NCBI RefSeq assembly: GCF_012979535.1
Contig: NZ_CP053015.1
Location: 2,232,001 to 2,296,000 of the forward strand
Direction of reading: 5' to 3'
DNA: 64,000 bases
Origin: Sphingomonas lacunae
Lineage (GTDB): Bacteria; Pseudomonadota; Alphaproteobacteria; Sphingomonadales; Sphingomonadaceae
Below the pieces are notes generated by a model, which was not told where the DNA came from, ran no database searches, and was given only the letters and a program-made list of their open reading frames with translations. The number at the start of each line of letters is the position of its first letter. Position 1 is the stretch's first letter. Position numbers and translations under genes: made by a program. Shown here piece after piece: positions 36,647 through 46,021 of this stretch.

Positions 36647-39600
36647 TCAGAGGCCCAATCCTTCGAATGTCGTCTGGTCGAACTTCAGTCTGAAGGTCGC
36701 GAACAGGCCGCTGCGGGTGTAGCGTGACTCTTCGAAATCACGGTCCCTGAAGCCGGCGATGTTGTAGCCGATGACGATGTTGGCATTTTCAAATGGCGTC
36801 ACCACAATCTGCGGACCGGCGCTGAAGGCTTTCGCGTTGCCATCAGTACCGATACGGGCGTTACCGGTAACACCCACCCCGACATGTTCGCTCAGGTCGA
36901 AGCGAAGATCGAGGCCGACGACAGTCGACCAGCCGGTGACATCTTCGTCACCAAAGCGGTCGTCGGTGTAGCGTGCACCCCAGAAAAGCGTGTATTCGCC
37001 CGCCTCGTGCCACAGGCCGTCGTCTTCATCGACAGGCGAGTAGTTGATCGTCAGGCTGTTGATCACGCGCTTTGAGTTGACGTCCCCGCTGACTGTCAGC
37101 ACGGGGCCACCGATAGGACCTGGCTGCCCAGCTATCGCGTTGCTGAGAGCGTCGGCCCGGAATTCGAGCTTTTCGAGGAAAGACCAGCGGCTGTCGGCCG
37201 GGCGATGGGCCCAGCTGACTTCAGCCGAGATCGTCCGGGTGGACGGGCCGGTCTCGCTGGTTGCCCGTGTATAGGTGAACAGGCCACCAAAGGCGCTTCC
37301 TTCGCCGATCTGGCGCAGGCCGCCAAGGGTTGCACCATAGCGATCCGTTAGTTCGCCGTCGCGATACTCGGCGCGACCGGTGATATTCCAGTCATCATTG
37401 CGCCACGTCGCGCCACCGGTGACGGCGACGAAATCTTCAGTGATCGCGCCCGAACCATCGACGAAGCCGCCGGAAGCGACCGGCTGAGCCGGATCCAGTA
37501 CGTCACGGGCATTGATGCCACCGAGCGTGCGCTGGCCATCGACAGTCATGTCAACCATCAAATTTTCGGTCAGCGAAATGGATTGGGACAGGCCGTAGGC
37601 GGCAAAGCTGCGGGGCCCGAACTCGCCGATGTCCTGTTGGTTGCCGGTCAGGCTGACGCGGGCACCGTCCCAGGGACGCACGTCAAAGCCGGCGCGGACT
37701 GTACGCGCATCCACCGTGCCGCCAGAGGCGATTTCATAGGCACCGACGAGGGTGATCCCCTGGGTCACGGCATAGCGGGCGCCAAAGGTATGGCGGGTCG
37801 GGAAATCGACGCTTTCATTCTGTCCGCCGAGAGCAAATTCGGTCTGGGCGTCGAGTTCAAGCCGCTGGTTCAACAAGCGCTGCGTGCCGCCAAGCTGGAC
37901 AAGGGTGGAGATGTTGGTCTCTCCGGTCGGCAGCGTGTCCTCGGCGCGGGTCAGGCCGGCGCGCAGCGTGGTGGTCTCCCCACGCCATTCGCCCATCAGG
38001 CGGCCAGCGCGGCGACGGGAGTCGGTTTCGAGATAGTCTTCTTGCCAAGCGCTGGCGATCAGGCTGAAGCCGGTACCAAGTCGCATGCTGCCGTCGAGGC
38101 CGATGCGGCGGCTGGCCTGTCCGGCATTGCTCAACTGGCCGACACCAAAGCCGTCGTCGCGCTGACGGGCGTAGGCAAGGAGATCAAACACCGAGCCATG
38201 ATGTTCGACTTCGACGAGCCAGGCGCTGGCGGTGCCGACATCGGCGACGCCGGCCTTGCGCGACTGGGAGTCGCTGACAGCATATTCGGCGCGCATTTCA
38301 ACCGACGGGGCAGGGCGATAGCGGACATCGACGCCGCCGAGATTGGCGCGGGCGCTGTCATTGGCGTCATGAATGCCGGTGAGGCCGACGCGCAGGCTTT
38401 CGTCATTGCTTGTCCAGCTGACGCGGCCGCCGCCATTGACAACACGCTGGCCGACGCCGCGGGTTTCATAGTCGACGACGATGAATTGCGGATTCAGCGC
38501 GGGATCGCGGCTGAGGATCGGTTCGCGGAAGGTCAGTGTGCCGGCGAAATAATCGATATCATAATCGATATGCCTGGTGAGCTGGCGGCTTTCGACAATG
38601 ATGTCGGAACGGGTACGATCGCGGATTTCTAGCGTGACGCGTTCGCTGTTGGCGAGGACATCGCGTGTCGAAAGCTGATAGGGACCGCTTAGGCCATTGC
38701 CCTGCATCTCGTCACGGCGATAGCGATAGGGCGTATCGGCGATGAAGGCGGTGGCGGCGAGGTTGCTGCCGCGATATTCAGCGCGGACGCCGTTCATAGC
38801 CCGTTGATAGCGGGTCAGTTGCGGTTCGTTGATCGCCGTTTCGAAATCACCGAACAGGGCATAGAACTGCGGCCGTTCAAGGCGCAGGTAGAGGTTGCGT
38901 ACCGATGCCGCGTCAAAGCCATTGTCGGCGCGATCAGCGTAGATGGTGTAATAGGCGCGCGGATCGATGACGCCGCCGAAACGGGCCTCATCCTGTTCCC
39001 GGTCGCTGTCATAGGACATGGTCATCAGCCACTGGCCAAGTATCCGACCCTTGGCGTAGAGAGCGACGCGACCGTCGACATTGTCAGAAGGAAGGTCTTC
39101 GGCGACAGGTTCCATGCGGTCATCGAGCGTGTTGTAGCCGACCGTTCCGGCAGCAAAGCCGACAACAGTCCATGGCCGGTCGCCAGGGTTCAGCCAGACA
39201 TCGAGCTGAACCTCACGCGTGACCTGCTCGTCACGGAAAGTGAAGTTGAGGCGCGCTGTGCCCGATGCGGTGGTCGGATCCAGTTCGATATAGGCAACGC
39301 CATCGTCACCCGGGATCCGCCAGGTAGCGCGGCCACGGTCAAGACCCGACAGTTGACGTTCCTGTTCGGCATCGCTTTCGATAGCGGCGCGATGCGGTGC
39401 GGCAACGGTGAAGTCGCCAACCAGTCCGTGCTTGACCGGGCGACCGTCGCGGTCAGTCAGCCGTACCGCGATAACCGGGCGATTGAGACCATCCGCCACC
39501 AGCAGCGAGCGTTCGCGCACAAGCGAGACGTTCATCGGGCTGTTTGCATAGTGGATGGTCCGGCTCAGTTCCTGGACCAGCGCACCGGATTCGTCGAGCA

Positions 39601-41746
39601 CGCGGGCAACAAAGCGGTTGTCGCGATCGTTGACTTCAATGCCGCTCCAGACACTGACGTAGAAGCTGCGGTCTGGTGACGGGTTCGCGCCATCAAAAGA
39701 CAGGCCATTGACAGGCCGGCCGTTGACGCTGAGTTCCACACGCTGGCCCGGCAAATGCTTGATGGCAACACGCACAACAGGGGAACGCGGATTGTAATCT
39801 GGTTCGGGGAATAACCAGTCAATGCCGGCGGTCTGGTTGGCAAAGAAATCGCGGTCACCGCCGGCGACGCTGATATCACTTGCCACAGCTGGGCGTGCAG
39901 GGGCGCTGATCACCGGGACGGCGCTGCTCTCAGCATCTGCAGGCGCTTCGGGAGAGGCGATCGAAACGGCACGAAAATCCGCGCGCTTCAGCTCTCCGCC
40001 CCGGCCTTCGACAAAGCGGGAAATGGCACTTCCCGCAGCGCGGTTGTTGGCGGCGCAGTTGATTGGCACAACCAATCCGGGAAGGGATGAGGGGTCAATC
40101 TGGACCACATGCAGGCCAGGGCGAACCCCTTCAAAGTGGTAGCGACCGTCACTGTCAGTAACAGCGAAACTGCCGTCCTGGAGCATGACCCGGACGCCCT
40201 GGATACCGCGGGCGCTGGCTGGGTCAGCCGAACAGCCCCCGTCGGTGACGCGACCGATAATGGTGATACGGTCTCCGACGATATCCCTGCTGATGCGAAC
40301 GGTTGCTTCGCCAACATTGGAACGCGATCCGCGATTATCGCTGGCGACGGCAATGTTCGTGGCTTCGCCTGGCTGGCTATCCGGACGAATATCCGCCAAA
40401 TAGGTTATAAGACCGAGTGCTCCGCCTGCAAGCGGGGGTAGCCCGACGGTGAAGCGCCCTCCATCGGGTGTAATGGAGGCGGTCACCGGATTGCCGTTGT
40501 AACGGATCGACCCAGGCCGCAGGCGGACGTCGCGCGGCATGTCGTCGGTCACCGTCAAGGCTCCGGTTGTGCGGGTTGAATCAGCATTGCGCAGGGTGAT
40601 GCGATACTGGACAGTGCTGCCCGGGGTCGCTGTGGCGGTGCTGCTGGTCTTGGTCAGCTGCAACCCGGCTTGCGGACGGTCAACAGGAATGTCGATCCGC
40701 ACCGGCGTGGGTGTAAACAGCTGAAAAACCGCGCCATAACTCGCGGTTCCCAGCGTATAGGGCTCGCCATTGTCTGGTCGCCTGAATTGCGCAAGCTCAG
40801 CAATTGTGGCGCTGGACTGCCAACTATATGGCTCGGGCGGTTCGACAAGCAGGCGATAGCTTCCCGGTGCGACAAAGGGGAAGCGATAGTCGCCGGCGGG
40901 GAAGGCATAGACCTGTCCTCCCGCGTCGGTCACGGTTGAACCGGTAATGACGCTATTGGGGAAGCTGGACACGCCATCATCCCCGAACACCTGGGCCGGT
41001 TGTCCCGTGGCGGCATTGATCAGTGTGACGCGAGCCCCGCGAACAGGCGCGCCATCACCACTGTCGAAGACAATGCCGAACGGATCCACCAAAAAGCTGA
41101 TCTGGGCACGCGCAATCGAGTCATTTGAACCTATACGGTACAAATTGACGTCAAGTGGTGCACCCGGAGCAACCGAGAGACGGCAGTCACCCTGCACCAG
41201 CGCCGGTGGAATGCGCATGGTGGCGATGTAGCCGACGAAAAACCCGCTATTGTTCGCATCCTCGCGCAGGCGGACGGTTTCGAGATCACCGTTGCCGGTA
41301 CGGACGGTGACGTCAAAGCTGTCGCGCGCGTTGGGGTCGCGATTGTCTGCGGGAGAGGTGATGCCGAATGCTATCGGCTGACCTGCGGTGAAATCATCCG
41401 CATGGTTGAGGGAAACCTGTGTGGGACTTTGCCCTGGCCCGCCCGATGTCGTATCGCCTCCAACAGACAGTCCGCCGATGGAATTGCCGCTGGTGCAGCC
41501 GCTGCCGTCAATACGGGTCAGCGTGCCGGTGCCTGGAGAATCGATGCGGTAGATGACATTGGTCGCTGGCGGGCTGACGACGCTGATCGCGACCTGGTTC
41601 GAGCGCACTGTGCGCGATCCGCCGGTCGGGCCGGTCCAGTCAGCCGAGGCAACGTTGGTGATGACTTGCGCGCTAACACCGCCAGGCAGCAGGGCTGCGG
41701 CGGTGGCTGCGGTCATCACCGAACAAAGGTTGCGCCAGAGCGACAT
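36647..41746 (-). CDS. Giant DUF11/SdrD-B protein with C-terminal outer-membrane barrel
   Basis: 1699 aa. A signal peptide (SVMTAATAAALLPGGVSAQ) comes first, then an NVASADW motif shared with the upstream genes. A carboxypeptidase-regulatory/SdrD-B-like domain (about 225-310) has APVRGARVTLINA and VAPGSYRLLVEPP. A DUF11 domain (about 360-480) has LQLTKTSSTATATPGSTV and VTDDMPRDVRLRPGSIRYNG, followed by a second SdrD-B-like domain (about 495-560). An Ig-like middle region spans 640-850. The last 800 residues are repeated amphipathic strands rich in Tyr, Arg, Gly and Asp (YYTIYADRADNG, YDIDYFAGTLTFREP), predicted to form an outer-membrane barrel. No protease, secretion or enzyme motif was seen. 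It ends a four-gene operon. Adhesion, surface assembly or export of the smaller proteins are possible roles, none proven. Confidence 0.85.
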   Translation of the reverse strand: MSLWRNLCSVMTAATAAALLPGGVSAQVITNVASADWTGPTGGSRTVRSNQVAISVVSPPATNVIYRIDSPGTGTLTRIDGSGCTSGNSIGGLSVGGDTTSGGPGQSPTQVSLNHADDFTAGQPIAFGITSPADNRDPNARDSFDVTVRTGNGDLETVRLREDANNSGFFVGYIATMRIPPALVQGDCRLSVAPGAPLDVNLYRIGSNDSIARAQISFLVDPFGIVFDSGDGAPVRGARVTLINAATGQPAQVFGDDGVSSFPNSVITGSTVTDAGGQVYAFPAGDYRFPFVAPGSYRLLVEPPEPYSWQSSATIAELAQFRRPDNGEPYTLGTASYGAVFQLFTPTPVRIDIPVDRPQAGLQLTKTSSTATATPGSTVQYRITLRNADSTRTTGALTVTDDMPRDVRLRPGSIRYNGNPVTASITPDGGRFTVGLPPLAGGALGLITYLADIRPDSQPGEATNIAVASDNRGSRSNVGEATVRISRDIVGDRITIIGRVTDGGCSADPASARGIQGVRVMLQDGSFAVTDSDGRYHFEGVRPGLHVVQIDPSSLPGLVVPINCAANNRAAGSAISRFVEGRGGELKRADFRAVSIASPEAPADAESSAVPVISAPARPAVASDISVAGGDRDFFANQTAGIDWLFPEPDYNPRSPVVRVAIKHLPGQRVELSVNGRPVNGLSFDGANPSPDRSFYVSVWSGIEVNDRDNRFVARVLDESGALVQELSRTIHYANSPMNVSLVRERSLLVADGLNRPVIAVRLTDRDGRPVKHGLVGDFTVAAPHRAAIESDAEQERQLSGLDRGRATWRIPGDDGVAYIELDPTTASGTARLNFTFRDEQVTREVQLDVWLNPGDRPWTVVGFAAGTVGYNTLDDRMEPVAEDLPSDNVDGRVALYAKGRILGQWLMTMSYDSDREQDEARFGGVIDPRAYYTIYADRADNGFDAASVRNLYLRLERPQFYALFGDFETAINEPQLTRYQRAMNGVRAEYRGSNLAATAFIADTPYRYRRDEMQGNGLSGPYQLSTRDVLANSERVTLEIRDRTRSDIIVESRQLTRHIDYDIDYFAGTLTFREPILSRDPALNPQFIVVDYETRGVGQRVVNGGGRVSWTSNDESLRVGLTGIHDANDSARANLGGVDVRYRPAPSVEMRAEYAVSDSQSRKAGVADVGTASAWLVEVEHHGSVFDLLAYARQRDDGFGVGQLSNAGQASRRIGLDGSMRLGTGFSLIASAWQEDYLETDSRRRAGRLMGEWRGETTTLRAGLTRAEDTLPTGETNISTLVQLGGTQRLLNQRLELDAQTEFALGGQNESVDFPTRHTFGARYAVTQGITLVGAYEIASGGTVDARTVRAGFDVRPWDGARVSLTGNQQDIGEFGPRSFAAYGLSQSISLTENLMVDMTVDGQRTLGGINARDVLDPAQPVASGGFVDGSGAITEDFVAVTGGATWRNDDWNITGRAEYRDGELTDRYGATLGGLRQIGEGSAFGGLFTYTRATSETGPSTRTISAEVSWAHRPADSRWSFLEKLEFRADALSNAIAGQPGPIGGPVLTVSGDVNSKRVINSLTINYSPVDEDDGLWHEAGEYTLFWGARYTDDRFGDEDVTGWSTVVGLDLRFDLSEHVGVGVTGNARIGTDGNAKAFSAGPQIVVTPFENANIVIGYNIAGFRDRDFEESRYTRSGLFATFRLKFDQTTFEGLGL

Positions 41747-41760
41747 GGTTAAATGGTTAA
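41745..41760 (-). promoter_or_regulatory. Tandem TTAACCAT repeats at the start of the giant gene
   Basis: Two adjacent copies of ATGGTTAA (TTAACCAT on the minus strand); the downstream one runs into the start codon. TTAACCAT is the published CtrA half-site sequence. Here it may bind CtrA or simply be a leader repeat; the position over the start codon is unusual. Confidence 0.35.
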
Positions 41761-41777
41761 CTCTTCTTGGTATGGGA

Positions 41778-41813
41778 GGAGGGCCCGCCCGTCCGGGGAC
41801 AGGCAGGCCCTCC
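41778..41813 (-). promoter_or_regulatory. Strong stem-loop between the 351-aa and giant genes
   Basis: GGAGGGCC pairs with GGCCCTCC, and inside it GCC and GTCC pair with GGAC and GGC. There is no T-run after it on the minus strand, so it looks like a stabiliser or attenuator that sets the level of the giant protein. Confidence 0.5.
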
Positions 41814-41826
41814 AACCTTTGTATCG

Positions 41827-42882
41827 TCAGTTGACGGTAGCGCGGAAAACCAGCGTGCGGCCGGTACCCGGGGCAATGGTGCTGAGCGTTCCCGACACTG
41901 TACCACCAGTGAAGGTGCCGCCTGCGGTGCCGTCGGCGTTGCAGGTGGATCCGGTCAGTGTGCCGTCAAGTCGGATGGAACCGGCGCTGAACGTCAGGTT
42001 CGCCGGCAGAACGTCGCTGATCAGCACCGACGAAGCCGAAGCACCACCCGCTGCGTTCTGGACCGCGATGCAATATTGGACCACGGCGCCGGGGATAAGC
42101 CGGGGTGCAGTGGTGCCGTTGACCGGGTCGCTGACAACGGTCGAGGTCTTGGTAACCGTGAGCGTGGCGGTCGAGACGGTGAAGTCGTCTTCGTCCGAAT
42201 GCGCAGCGTCACGGTTGCCGTCGGCCACACCGGCGGTGTCGCCAAAGACCGTGTCCATGACCGTGTTGGTCTGGGTGGCCGACTGGGTCAGGGCGGCGCC
42301 CTGGGTTCCGGCCGCACCGCCTTCACGACCGGTGGCGGTCAGGCGGACGTTGGCGATCGCGCCGGTGGCGAGACCTGAGGGTACGTTGCCGACCACGAAC
42401 AGGCGCACGGTGGCGTCAGCGGCAAGCTCGTCAATATAGGTGACAACCGTGTCACCGGCATTGAAGGTACCGGAATTGTCGACGTCCCGGTAAATGGTCA
42501 TTGTCGACAGGTTGAAGGTGTCGGTTCCGCCATGTGCTGCGGTCCCGCCCACCGTTTGCGTCGCTGTCAGGGCAAAGTCGAGCACGGCGTTCGACGTGTT
42601 GGTCAGCAGGAAGCTGGTCACGGCGTTGGTCTGGCCCGGCACCACGACGGTGGTCGAGCTGCCGTCTTCGGCGACAGTAAGGCTGATGCGACGGTCAACG
42701 ACGAAGGTGTCGCTGGCCGACTGCTGCGGTTGTGCAACGCCACCGACCTGGTAATCGACGGTAGCGGTATTCAAGATCGAGGTGCCTGCGGTGGTGCCCG
42801 CTGCGAGGGCAGGAGCCGAAACCCCTGCAATCACGAGCGCGAGCGCACTGCAAGAACCAAGACGATACAGCTTGCTGGTCAC
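41827..42882 (-). CDS. Secreted DUF11-type protein, 351 aa
   Basis: A signal peptide (SKLYRLGSCSALALVIAG, ending PALAA) is followed by the segment GTTAGTSILNTATVDYQVGG, which recurs in the 333-aa protein. A middle region has acidic, Ca-site-like runs (YRDVDNSGTFNAGDTV). A C-terminal DUF11-like domain follows, with TVTKTSTVVSDP, GAVVQYCIAVQN and VLPANLTFSAGSIRLDG. DUF11 domains are Ig-like beta modules of large surface proteins. There is no barrel and no anchor, so it is probably periplasmic or surface-attached through the giant protein. The GTG start at 42882 has AAAGGAG at ideal spacing. It lies 80 bases upstream of the giant gene. Confidence 0.8.
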   Translation of the reverse strand: MTSKLYRLGSCSALALVIAGVSAPALAAGTTAGTSILNTATVDYQVGGVAQPQQSASDTFVVDRRISLTVAEDGSSTTVVVPGQTNAVTSFLLTNTSNAVLDFALTATQTVGGTAAHGGTDTFNLSTMTIYRDVDNSGTFNAGDTVVTYIDELAADATVRLFVVGNVPSGLATGAIANVRLTATGREGGAAGTQGAALTQSATQTNTVMDTVFGDTAGVADGNRDAAHSDEDDFTVSTATLTVTKTSTVVSDPVNGTTAPRLIPGAVVQYCIAVQNAAGGASASSVLISDVLPANLTFSAGSIRLDGTLTGSTCNADGTAGGTFTGGTVSGTLSTIAPGTGRTLVFRATVN

Positions 42883-42952
42883 TGCTGTTCTCCTTTGGTG
42901 TTTAACAAGCCGCCCGAGAAACACGCCGACGGCAGGCGCTCCGCTTCAGGAA

Positions 42953-43435
42953 TTATTTGACGACGCCGCGGAACATCAGTCGCCCAGCCTCTCCGGCCGG
43001 AATTGGCTGGGTGAAGGCCCAGCGGACATGAGTCACTTCATCTGCCCGGGCTGGACGGCTGGTGCCGTCAGCTTCGGTCACAGTGAGTGAAGCAAGGGGC
43101 CCCCAGGTGGCGCCGCCGTCGACCGAAACGGTCGCAAAGGCATCGCTCGTGCTGTCAAAGGCGACAGCAGCGGGCAGGGGGTTGGTCACGACAAAGTCGG
43201 TCGCCGGTTGCGCACCGTTGTTCCGGTAACGCAGAACGAAAACGAGCCGGTCGCCGGGCACAACCGTGGCCGGTTCTTCGAGCGTGGTCTGGGACCGGCC
43301 CGATGGATCGGTGACGGTACGTTCCACCAGCACATCGCTGTTGATGGCAACGGCGTTGGCGGTAGCCTGGGCCGCGGCCGGAACAGCGCCGAGCGCTGCG
43401 ATGGCTGCGAAGAAGGGGATAAACTTGCGGATCAT
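42953..43435 (-). CDS. Secreted DUF11-like small protein, 160 aa
   Basis: The signal peptide is IRKFIPFFAAIAALGAVPAAAQ in two parts (hydrophobic core FFAAIAALGAV, cleavage after AAA). The mature part is about 138 residues: a single Ig-like beta domain with VVPGDRLVFVLRYRNNG and DFVVTNPLPAAVAFDS, the DUF11 core, and WAFTQPIPAGEAGRLMFRG at the end. It is the smallest member of the cluster and carries only the domain itself. It sits 11 bases after the 333-aa gene and 70 before the 351-aa gene on the same strand. Confidence 0.8.
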   Translation of the reverse strand: MIRKFIPFFAAIAALGAVPAAAQATANAVAINSDVLVERTVTDPSGRSQTTLEEPATVVPGDRLVFVLRYRNNGAQPATDFVVTNPLPAAVAFDSTSDAFATVSVDGGATWGPLASLTVTEADGTSRPARADEVTHVRWAFTQPIPAGEAGRLMFRGVVK

Positions 43436-43446
43436 GATGATGTTCC

Positions 43447-44448
43447 TCAGTTGATCGTGACCTGGAAGCTCACGGTGCGGGTTTCGCCGCCCGGAACCGT
43501 GCCGAGCGCGACCGAGATCGCGTTGGAGCTGAACCGGCCGGCATCATCGCCAGTGGCGTCGGTCAATGTGGTTCCGCCCAGGCGGATCGATCCGGCCACA
43601 TAGGTGGTGCCGGTCGGGACCGAGTCGTTGATCACCAGATTGGGCAGGCTGCCCGATCCGGTCGTCGTTGCCACAATGCTGTAGGTGATGGTCGCGCCAG
43701 GAACGGCATCATTGCCGCCAAACGGATCAAGGACAGTGGCCGACTTCAGCAGGGAAACAGTCGCCGAAGAGACGAGATAGAAGCCGTCGTCATCGCTGTC
43801 GCCGCCTGAAGTGCCAAGGACAGCATCACTGCCGCCTTCACCAGCGCCAGCAATGGTCGTGCCGGGAGCACCGGTTCCGGTTGTTGAGGCGGCAGTCAAC
43901 TTGACACCGCCGCGCGCGCCATCAGCGACTCCGGCCGGGGTTGTCGAAATGATGAAGACGGTGATGCTCTCGTCAGGGTCCAGTGTCGGATTCTGGGCCG
44001 CGCCAGTGTAGACCAGATCCTGCGACGGTTCATAAACGCCGTCACCGTCATCGATGACGATCAGGTTGACCGCGGGATCATAATTGTCCCCGCCAATGCC
44101 GCCATTAGCCGCCAGGCTGAAGGTTTCTTCGCCATTGCCGGTGTTGGTGACCTGGAAAGTCAGGATCTGCGTGGTAGCGCCGGGTGTCGTGCCGACATCC
44201 GCGCTGTCATCCCAGACCACGGTCGTGTTGATCAATTCCGCCACAGTCATACTGTGCGTGTTCGAATCAACCGTGACGGTGGAGCCACCACTGTCGTAGC
44301 TGGCCTGTGCGGTGTTGTTGATGACCGTGCCGGCACGGGTGCCGGATGCCATGGCCGTCTGCGGAACCGCGAAAGCAGCAACGCCTGCGCACAGGATGGC
44401 GAATGTGGAAAGGGTGCGCTCGGGGCGCACAAAAGCGTTCGGTGTCAT
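43447..44448 (-). CDS. Secreted DUF11-type protein, 333 aa (first gene of the operon)
   Basis: A signal peptide (TFAILCAGVAAFAVPQTAMAS, core of 20 hydrophobic residues) is followed by SGTRAGTVINNTAQASYDSG, matching the GTTAGTSILNTA segment of the 351-aa protein. A central acidic beta region has VIDDGDGVYEPSQDLVY, a Ca-site-like pattern. The C-terminal DUF11-like domain has SLLKSATVLDPFGG, GATITYSIVATTTG and VPTGTTYVAGSIRLGG. The 333- and 351-aa proteins look like diverged duplicates. The start at 44448 lacks a strong binding site. The function is unknown. Confidence 0.8.
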   Translation of the reverse strand: MTPNAFVRPERTLSTFAILCAGVAAFAVPQTAMASGTRAGTVINNTAQASYDSGGSTVTVDSNTHSMTVAELINTTVVWDDSADVGTTPGATTQILTFQVTNTGNGEETFSLAANGGIGGDNYDPAVNLIVIDDGDGVYEPSQDLVYTGAAQNPTLDPDESITVFIISTTPAGVADGARGGVKLTAASTTGTGAPGTTIAGAGEGGSDAVLGTSGGDSDDDGFYLVSSATVSLLKSATVLDPFGGNDAVPGATITYSIVATTTGSGSLPNLVINDSVPTGTTYVAGSIRLGGTTLTDATGDDAGRFSSNAISVALGTVPGGETRTVSFQVTIN

Positions 44449-44508
44449 CGGCGTGTCTGGTCCTTGCCGTTGCGATGGCCCGTTCTTTATCGGTGCAATG
44501 ACAAAGGA

Positions 44509-44516
44509 ATGGTTAA
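44509..44516 (-). promoter_or_regulatory. TTAACCAT site upstream of the DUF11 operon
   Basis: One TTAACCAT (minus strand) lies 61-68 bases before the first gene of the operon, at a usual place for a regulator site. The rest of the 44449-44693 gap shows no gene. A TGACGTCA palindrome sits at 44583. Confidence 0.35.
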
Positions 44517-44693
44517 ACCGGGTAAGAAATTTGCTGTGTTTCCGGCGTTCTGATGGTCTAACTGCCCCAAAATGCGTCAAGTTGACGTCATGCCGTCACG
44601 ACGCGCAGCAAGGGAGAGGTGGTCAGTCAACTGTCTGTAAGGCATCGGCTCAGCAGTGGTGACGAGGCACCAAAGTGATGGCATAGCTGCGTC

Positions 44694-45878
44694 ATGACGG
44701 ACAGTTTCGATACTGATTCAAGGGCCGAGCCATCGATCCAAGATCGGCCAAGCATCCTTGGCGGTGACCCTCTGCGCATCCTTGTGTATCTGTCTGCAGT
44801 GGCGCTGCTTTTGGGGACACCTTTTGCCCTGAAAGCCGGTGCGGAGTTTTTTCTGCCGCTGGTGGCCGCGCTGGTCATTGCCATCGCCCTGGTCCCCGCG
44901 CTGGAGTGGCTGGAAAGGCGGGGGCTGCCGTCCGCTGTCGCCGCACTGCTCTGTGTGCTCACGTTCATTCTGCTGATCAACGGAGCTCTGGCGTTGATCA
45001 TTCTCCCGGCCAGCGGCTGGTTCATCCAGTTGCCTGAAAGCCTGCCCAGAATTAGGGAAAACCTGTCACCTCTTATTGATTTTTACGCTAATCTTCAGAG
45101 GTTTGTCGATGATGCCTTGCAATCATTCGCAACAAATACAGCTGCCCAGGCACAGGCCGTAGCGGTCGAGACGCCAGGGTCGCTCATGGACTATCTGACA
45201 TCATCGGCGCCATCGGCGGCGATTCAAACCTTCTTTGCCGTGTTGCTCATCTTCTTTTTCCTGTCCGGATGGACCCGGTTGCGGCGACAGGCCATCCGGA
45301 GCCGCGGCAGCTTTGACAGTGCGCTCCACACGGCGCGGATTATCCAGAATGTTGTCGATGCCACATCAGCCTATTTGACGACTATTGTCCTTATAAACGT
45401 TGGGCTGGGCCTGGCTGTCGCGCTCTTGCTGTGGGCGCTGGGCATGCCATCGCCCTTCATGTGGGGCGGGATTGTCGCACTGTGCAATTTTGTTCCCTAT
45501 GTCGGTCCGATCATCGCAGCCGCCCTATTGGCGATGGGCGGATTGATGACATTTGACTCAGTGGCTCTGGCATTGATGCCAGCGTTTATCCAGATCGGCC
45601 TGCATACCGTTGAAGCAAATATCATAACGCCGATGGTCCTGGGTCGGCGTCTGACCATCAATCCACTGCTGATCCTGCTGTCATTGAGCTATTGGGGGTG
45701 GGTATGGGGTGCGCCGGGGGCGTTCCTTGCGGTGCCATTGCTGATCATTATCCAGACAATATTGTCATCTGCCGGCGAGGCAATTGTTACCAGCCCGCCG
45801 GTTCGCCCGGAACCGGGCGCGTCTGCGACAGGTGATGCAAGGCAGGAAAAATTTGCCGGAACCACAGAGGGCGGTTGA
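44694..45878 (+). CDS. AI-2E family transporter
   Basis: The 394-aa product has about eight hydrophobic segments and the family layout. Two early helices come first, with GTPFALKAGAEFFLPLVAAL (20). A long soluble loop follows (residues about 110-170), then FFAVLLIFFFLSGW. The conserved VALCNFVPYVGPIIAAALLA and LHTVEANIITPMVLGRRLTINPLLILLSL segments, in short blocks, are diagnostic. Members include the supposed AI-2 exporter TqsA and sodium/proton antiporters, so the substrate is open. It diverges from the DUF11 operon across 245 bases. Confidence 0.88.
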   Translation: MTDSFDTDSRAEPSIQDRPSILGGDPLRILVYLSAVALLLGTPFALKAGAEFFLPLVAALVIAIALVPALEWLERRGLPSAVAALLCVLTFILLINGALALIILPASGWFIQLPESLPRIRENLSPLIDFYANLQRFVDDALQSFATNTAAQAQAVAVETPGSLMDYLTSSAPSAAIQTFFAVLLIFFFLSGWTRLRRQAIRSRGSFDSALHTARIIQNVVDATSAYLTTIVLINVGLGLAVALLLWALGMPSPFMWGGIVALCNFVPYVGPIIAAALLAMGGLMTFDSVALALMPAFIQIGLHTVEANIITPMVLGRRLTINPLLILLSLSYWGWVWGAPGAFLAVPLLIIIQTILSSAGEAIVTSPPVRPEPGASATGDARQEKFAGTTEGG

Positions 45879-45921
45879 CTTGCCCGGACCGACTCAATAT
45901 TGGCGCGGCTCCAAGACGAAC

Positions 45922-45998
45922 GCGGGTGTAGCTCAGTTGGTTAGAGTGCCGGCCTGTCACGCCGGAGGTCGCGGGTTCGAGCCCCGTCACTCGCGCCA
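45922..45998 (+). tRNA. tRNA-Asp (GTC)
   Basis: A 77-nt tRNA. The acceptor GCGGGTG pairs with CACTCGC, followed by G and an encoded CCA. The anticodon stem CCGGC/GCCGG encloses CTGTCAC, giving anticodon GTC. D-arm and T-loop TTCGAGC are present. It lies 43 bases after the transporter gene. Confidence 0.97.
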
Positions 45999-46021
45999 CT
46001 TTCCCTGATCAGCAGCGTTGA

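Noticed and set aside
37583..38632. A 349-codon plus-strand frame inside the giant DUF11/barrel gene
   Set aside because: Ala/Gly/Asp-rich antisense shadow of the barrel; no signal peptide or domain of its own.
44583..44590. TGACGTCA palindrome upstream of the DUF11 operon
   Set aside because: An 8-bp palindrome alone is likely by chance, and no matching bacterial regulator is known to me for this site.
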